The notes under the pieces: generated by a model
Seen by the model: the letters and a program-made list of their open reading frames with translations, nothing else
What the model was told of the DNA's origin: nothing
Databases searched by the model: none
Assembly: GCF_045679555.1 (NCBI RefSeq)
Contig: NC_092092.1
Coordinates: forward strand, 9,626,997-9,690,996
Direction: 5' to 3'
DNA length: 64,000 nt
DNA from: Salvelinus alpinus
Lineage: Eukaryota; Chordata; Actinopteri; Salmoniformes; Salmonidae
Translations under genes and position numbers: made by a program
Shown: positions 60,782 through 64,000 of the stretch, in pieces
Numbering within the stretch: the first letter of the stretch is position 1
Layout: each line of letters begins with the position of its first letter

Positions 60782-61993
60782 ATGTCAGTTCTTAATAATT
60801 ATGAAACCATAATTCGGAGGTTAGTAGAGGAATTAGGATACACATGTAGCGAAGTGAAACATGTTCTGGAGACGCAATACGGAATTGAGAGGGGAGCTAG
60901 CACTTCGTCCATCTATCAATTCTGCGCTGCACGAGATATACATCGCTATGACTACTCACGACTTGGAAGAGAAGGTGTAAATGCTATCGTTGCAGCCGTC
61001 ACTAGAAGTGGACCAGTGTGTGGCAGGAAGGTCATGACAGGTATGCTAAGAGCTGCTGGCTTCAGGTTGGGAGAGAGAAGCGTCAGACAGGCACAGATAC
61101 TGATGAAACCAGTCTACACTCAAATGCGAAGAGAGGGCACCGCCAGCCAGATGAATCCTCATGTGTACCCTGCAGAATATGTGGGACAACAACTTTACAT
61201 GGATCAAAATGAGAAGCTCAATGATTTTGGTGTAACTGAAGTTCTGGCATCTGACAGTTTCAGCGGCAAAATTTTGGGGTTTTCAGTAATGCCAATCAAG
61301 AACAACTTGACCATTTATGATGAGATCTACAGAGACATCTGTCTGAAACACGGCTTGTTCGATCAGTTAAGTGTTGACTACGGTAAGGAATTCTACCTGT
61401 GTCTATACCAGCAAGACAACCTCCAAGCACATCGCACCAATATCAACAGGCCCCCTTACATTCAGAGTGAATCCAGACAGAATCAAGAAGCAGAGAGAAA
61501 GTGGGTTGAAATCAATGCCAGGGTAAATGACCCCATCAAGCACGCACTATGCAGCATGACAAACGATGGTTTGTTGGACATTGATGACCTGTGTACCAAG
61601 TTCTGCGTCTCCTCATTTGCAAGAAGATGCTGCACAACTGGAATAGAAAACTTAATTCCAGCATGGAATGCCCATACCATTTCCCGCCAAGGCATTCCAG
61701 ATGTTTTGTTTGCCAACCACCTAAAGGCAGCAAGAATCACTCAAGATCTCCTCCCTCCAGCCAACGTCCTGGCAGCAGATTACATCAGACACGGAGGAAG
61801 CCTTACCCACCCCAAGGTCTTCGGGAATGACCCCCTTGATGGCCAGCTTGACCTTCAGCAACAGAGAGAGGACATCTTCTCAACTCATTATCCTTCTTTT
61901 GAGAACATATTTTACAGTGCAGTTAATGGCCATTATAAAGTTTTTAAAGATGCTCTTCTGACCTACATTGACATAACTCACAGAATGAGTTAA
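60782..61993 (+). CDS. Integrase-like DDE protein, uninterrupted 403 aa (IS3EU-type)
   Basis: Single-exon ORF from ATG 60782 to TAA 61991-61993, MSVLNNYETIIRRLVEELGY to ITHRMS. The N-terminal 110 residues contain helix-turn-helix-like stretches. Residues 130-310 look like an RNase-H-fold integrase core: D141 in LYMDQNEKLNDFG, D199 in LSVDYGKEFY and E238 in NQEAERKWVEINARVN, spacing DD38E. The LASDSFSGKILGFSVMPIKN and AWNAHTISRQGIPDVL blocks match my memory of eukaryotic integrase-core proteins linked to IS3EU-type DNA transposons. No frameshift, stop or frame-breaking repeat. I see no inverted repeats or target duplication around it, so it may be an element whose ends I missed, a stranded transposase, or a retained (domesticated) gene. 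Predicted activity: DNA strand transfer if active, DNA binding otherwise. Confidence 0.8.
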   Translation: MSVLNNYETIIRRLVEELGYTCSEVKHVLETQYGIERGASTSSIYQFCAARDIHRYDYSRLGREGVNAIVAAVTRSGPVCGRKVMTGMLRAAGFRLGERSVRQAQILMKPVYTQMRREGTASQMNPHVYPAEYVGQQLYMDQNEKLNDFGVTEVLASDSFSGKILGFSVMPIKNNLTIYDEIYRDICLKHGLFDQLSVDYGKEFYLCLYQQDNLQAHRTNINRPPYIQSESRQNQEAERKWVEINARVNDPIKHALCSMTNDGLLDIDDLCTKFCVSSFARRCCTTGIENLIPAWNAHTISRQGIPDVLFANHLKAARITQDLLPPANVLAADYIRHGGSLTHPKVFGNDPLDGQLDLQQQREDIFSTHYPSFENIFYSAVNGHYKVFKDALLTYIDITHRMS

Positions 61994-62299
61994 AAGCAAA
62001 GTGACATTTGGAACATATGGCAAAAGACAATAGGCTACACAGGCAAATTTCCAGCAGTGGGAAAATAACTAAAATGTTGTTATTGAGTGTCAGTTGTTGA
62101 GTACTTAGACCTGTAGGCCTTTCTAACATCCTACCTGACAAATATAGTATAATACTATTAGAAAACTGTGCCTAAAAAGTTGTTACGAGGAACATTTTGA
62201 TCTGTTCTTAAATATTTAATTTCACCTCGGAGAGCACCACGGCTGCCCCTCTCGGTCTCTCGAACACGGAGGAAGATAGGCCTCAGTTTATCCTCAGTT
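61994..62299. other. 3' flank of the integrase-like ORF
   Basis: No clear AATAAA within 200 bases of the stop (AAATATAGTATAATACT at about 62143 is AT-rich only). No inverted repeat of the upstream flank noticed. Confidence 0.35.
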
Positions 62300-62520
62300 G
62301 GGGATCCTGAGTGGCGCAGCAGTCTAAGGCACTGCATAGCAGTGTTAGAGGTGTCACTACAGACCAGGTTCAATCCCGGGCTGTATCACAACTGGCCGTG
62401 ATCAGGAGTCCCATAGGGCGGCGCACAATTGGCCCAGCCTCGTCCGAGTTAGGGAATGGTTTGGCCGGGGTAGAATTTGTTCTTAACTGACTGTCGAGTT
62501 AAATAAAGGTTAAAAAAAAA
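62300..62520 (+). mobile_element. tRNA-derived SINE with HpaI-type tail
   Basis: Head GAGTGGCGCAGCAGTCTAAG (A box) and AGGTTCAATCCCGG (B box). Body GGCGGCGCACAATTGGCCCA resembles the long SINE at 22252. Tail GAATTTGTTCTTAACTGACT ... GTTAAATAAAGG is HpaI-like. A chimera of two SINE modules. Confidence 0.88.
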
Positions 62521-63820
62521 CGACCCCAGATTAGCCTACTCATAAGGGGAACCAAAAGCTGACCGCTATGACTTAGGCTATCTGTGAAGTATGGCTCGTA
62601 ATACATATTTGCATCCTTTTGGAATCCAGCCGTCATCATCGAAACCGCCCGTAGAGGGTTAAACGTATAGGCTAGTAAAAAGGGAATGGGAATATCAACA
62701 AAACAGACTAACCGAAATGCTTGCAATATGAGGACCTTATACAGATTTTCCAAAGTAGGCGAATGTAAAAACAAAGTATATTTTCACACAATTAAACAAA
62801 CATTTTAGTGCAAGCCATGTATCTGTGATTTGTTCAAGGATGGGAGGAAAGAAGGATGCATACAGGTAGGATCTTAATTTGAGCCAGTTTGCTACAGCAA
62901 ATGTATATTTTTGTAGGTGTTGATACATTTTTCGTCAGGGCAAATCAAGTCTGAAATGTCTAAGTGGAAATTACACACTTTACAAGCATTTTTAAACTCA
63001 AATACACTACAAGTTTGCATTTCCTGCTGTGCAGGAAAATTCTCAGCAACAAAAGAGTGATCAAATTAATATCCTACATCTGTAGGGCCTAGGCTATCCC
63101 AAAACAGGGATAAACAGTCTCCACTATAGACGGTGCGTTTGTCTCAGCTATACCGCTAACTTACGCTACCATTTGACCACCGTACATAGAGGCCTAGACA
63201 TATAGCTTATAATAATGCACCGTAAAGTTGCTATCTCAGGTGGGGCTTTACCCAAAACCTAGGCCCCCTGCCCATGGTTATGCAAATACATCAAGTGATC
63301 CAACAGATTGTGTACAACATTATTGAGATGATTTGAAATATTAAAGTGAACTGTTATGACAGTTTGACATTAGTCCCTCGGCACATGGCTCTGTCCGAGG
63401 GATAAAATACAAAACTACAAAGCAGAGGCTCCTATCATCAGGTTTTCAGTCATCCCAGATATAAAAGCTGTCATAGAGGTCAAGGCTATTACTACAGTTA
63501 AACTGGACAACCTTCTATTCAACTCATTCATAGGCAGACAGAAATACTTTCCATTTTTTCCAATGATTAAATCAGTCTTCCAATTGTGAGACTGGCTGTT
63601 ACATTTGTAAATACGTAAGTGTTGTTTCACTTCAAAACATTGATAATTGGTGGGGCCATGTAATGGATTGGTTTGTCACTTGTCCTGACTCTTCTAAACA
63701 CTTGGCTAGAACCAGACATGGGCAGTATTTATGTTACATGTATTTGAAATACATGTTTTTTAAATTACTTTTGAGTATTTTGTCATTTGTATTTCACCGG
63801 CCTGAACTACATCCAATGTA
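62521..63820. other. Unassigned sequence
   Basis: No exon, ORF with domain, or recognised repeat. Confidence 0.35.
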
Positions 63821-64000
63821 CAGGTAACTGACAAAATGAAGGAAACACCAACATAAAGTGTCTTAATAGGGTGCTGGGCCACTTCGAGCCAGAACAGGTT
63901 CAATGCGCCTTGGCATAGATTCTAGAAGTGTCTGGAACTGTATTGGAGAGATGTGACACCATTCTTCGACGAGAGATTCCATCATTTGGTGTTTTGTTGT
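63821..64000 (-). mobile_element. Start of another Tc1-like element, cut by the window end
   Basis: End CAGGTAACTGACAAAATGAA after TA (63819-63820), with AAGGAAACACCAACATAAAG typical of this family's inverted repeat. The transposase C-terminus follows on the minus strand. Confidence 0.88.
63863..64000 (-). CDS. Tc1-like transposase, C-terminal 45 codons only
   Basis: Minus-strand reading enters from beyond the window: ...HQMMESLVEEWCHISPIQFQ, then TLLESMPRRIEPVLARSGPA and PY, stop at 63863-63865. Typical Tc1 C-terminus (MPRRIE-V---GP-PY); catalytic motifs lie outside the window, so integrity cannot be judged. Confidence 0.8.
   Translation of the reverse strand, partial: TTKHQMMESLVEEWCHISPIQFQTLLESMPRRIEPVLARSGPAPY

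Overview
The window looks like nuclear DNA of a salmonid fish (Salmo, Oncorhynchus or Salvelinus type). The basis is the repeat content: HpaI-type tRNA-Lys SINEs, several Tc1-like families (one with an intact transposase), hAT elements, CR1/L2-type and L1-type LINEs, and very long (TG)n/(AC)n tracts. There are no bacterial-type operons. Every host coding exon I can support is short and bounded by AG/GT splice sites.

Host gene. One protein-coding gene lies on the minus strand between 29704 and 3638. It has a start-codon exon (29649-29704) and six further exons (17903-17976, 17442-17537, 16164-16233, 15204-15278, 11495-11586, 3638-3791). All splice phases agree and give 205 complete codons: a short N-terminus, one PDZ domain, then a Ser/Thr/Pro-rich stretch that runs past the last exon seen, so the 3' end is outside the window. 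I cannot name the gene. Its introns hold the Tc1, hAT, LINE, minisatellite and microsatellite sequence in the first 30 kb. A 1.1-kb polypyrimidine array (sense strand) ends about 15 bases before one of its 3' splice sites.

Second gene-like ORF. At 60782-61993 (+) an uninterrupted 403-codon ORF encodes a protein with a retroviral-integrase-like DDE core. It resembles eukaryotic IS3EU-type transposase proteins and is the most interesting single coding sequence here.

Layout. 1-3560: LINE scraps, an intact 1.6-kb Tc1 element and two Tc1 fragments. 3638-11586: PDZ exons around a LINE interrupted by a 2.9-kb hAT (itself carrying a SINE), a second LINE, and a 2-kb 34-bp minisatellite. 11.6-19 kb: PDZ exons, a fold-back MITE expanded into a 36-bp array, a 1.1-kb (AG)n array and two (TG)n tracts. 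19.7-25.9 kb: LTR-like sequence, a defective Tc1 carrying a SINE, a solo-LTR-like unit with two nested insertions, and a long inverted repeat. 26-32 kb: first PDZ exon, a 47-bp array, and mostly unassigned sequence. 32.2-41.4 kb: L1-type and ORF1-esterase-type LINE ruins with an internal minisatellite, MITE, hAT deletion derivative and Tc1 pieces. 41.8-49.1 kb: a nearly complete L2/CR1-type LINE (esterase ORF1, endonuclease/RT ORF2) split by a Tc1 element. 49-60 kb: LINE 3' ends, a composite LINE insertion with a 35-bp flanking duplication, fold-back repeats and SINEs. 60-64 kb: the integrase-like ORF, another SINE and the end of a further Tc1 element.

Insertions within insertions give a partial relative chronology, stated in the entries. 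Family names come from recognised motifs and remembered consensus features, not from database searches.
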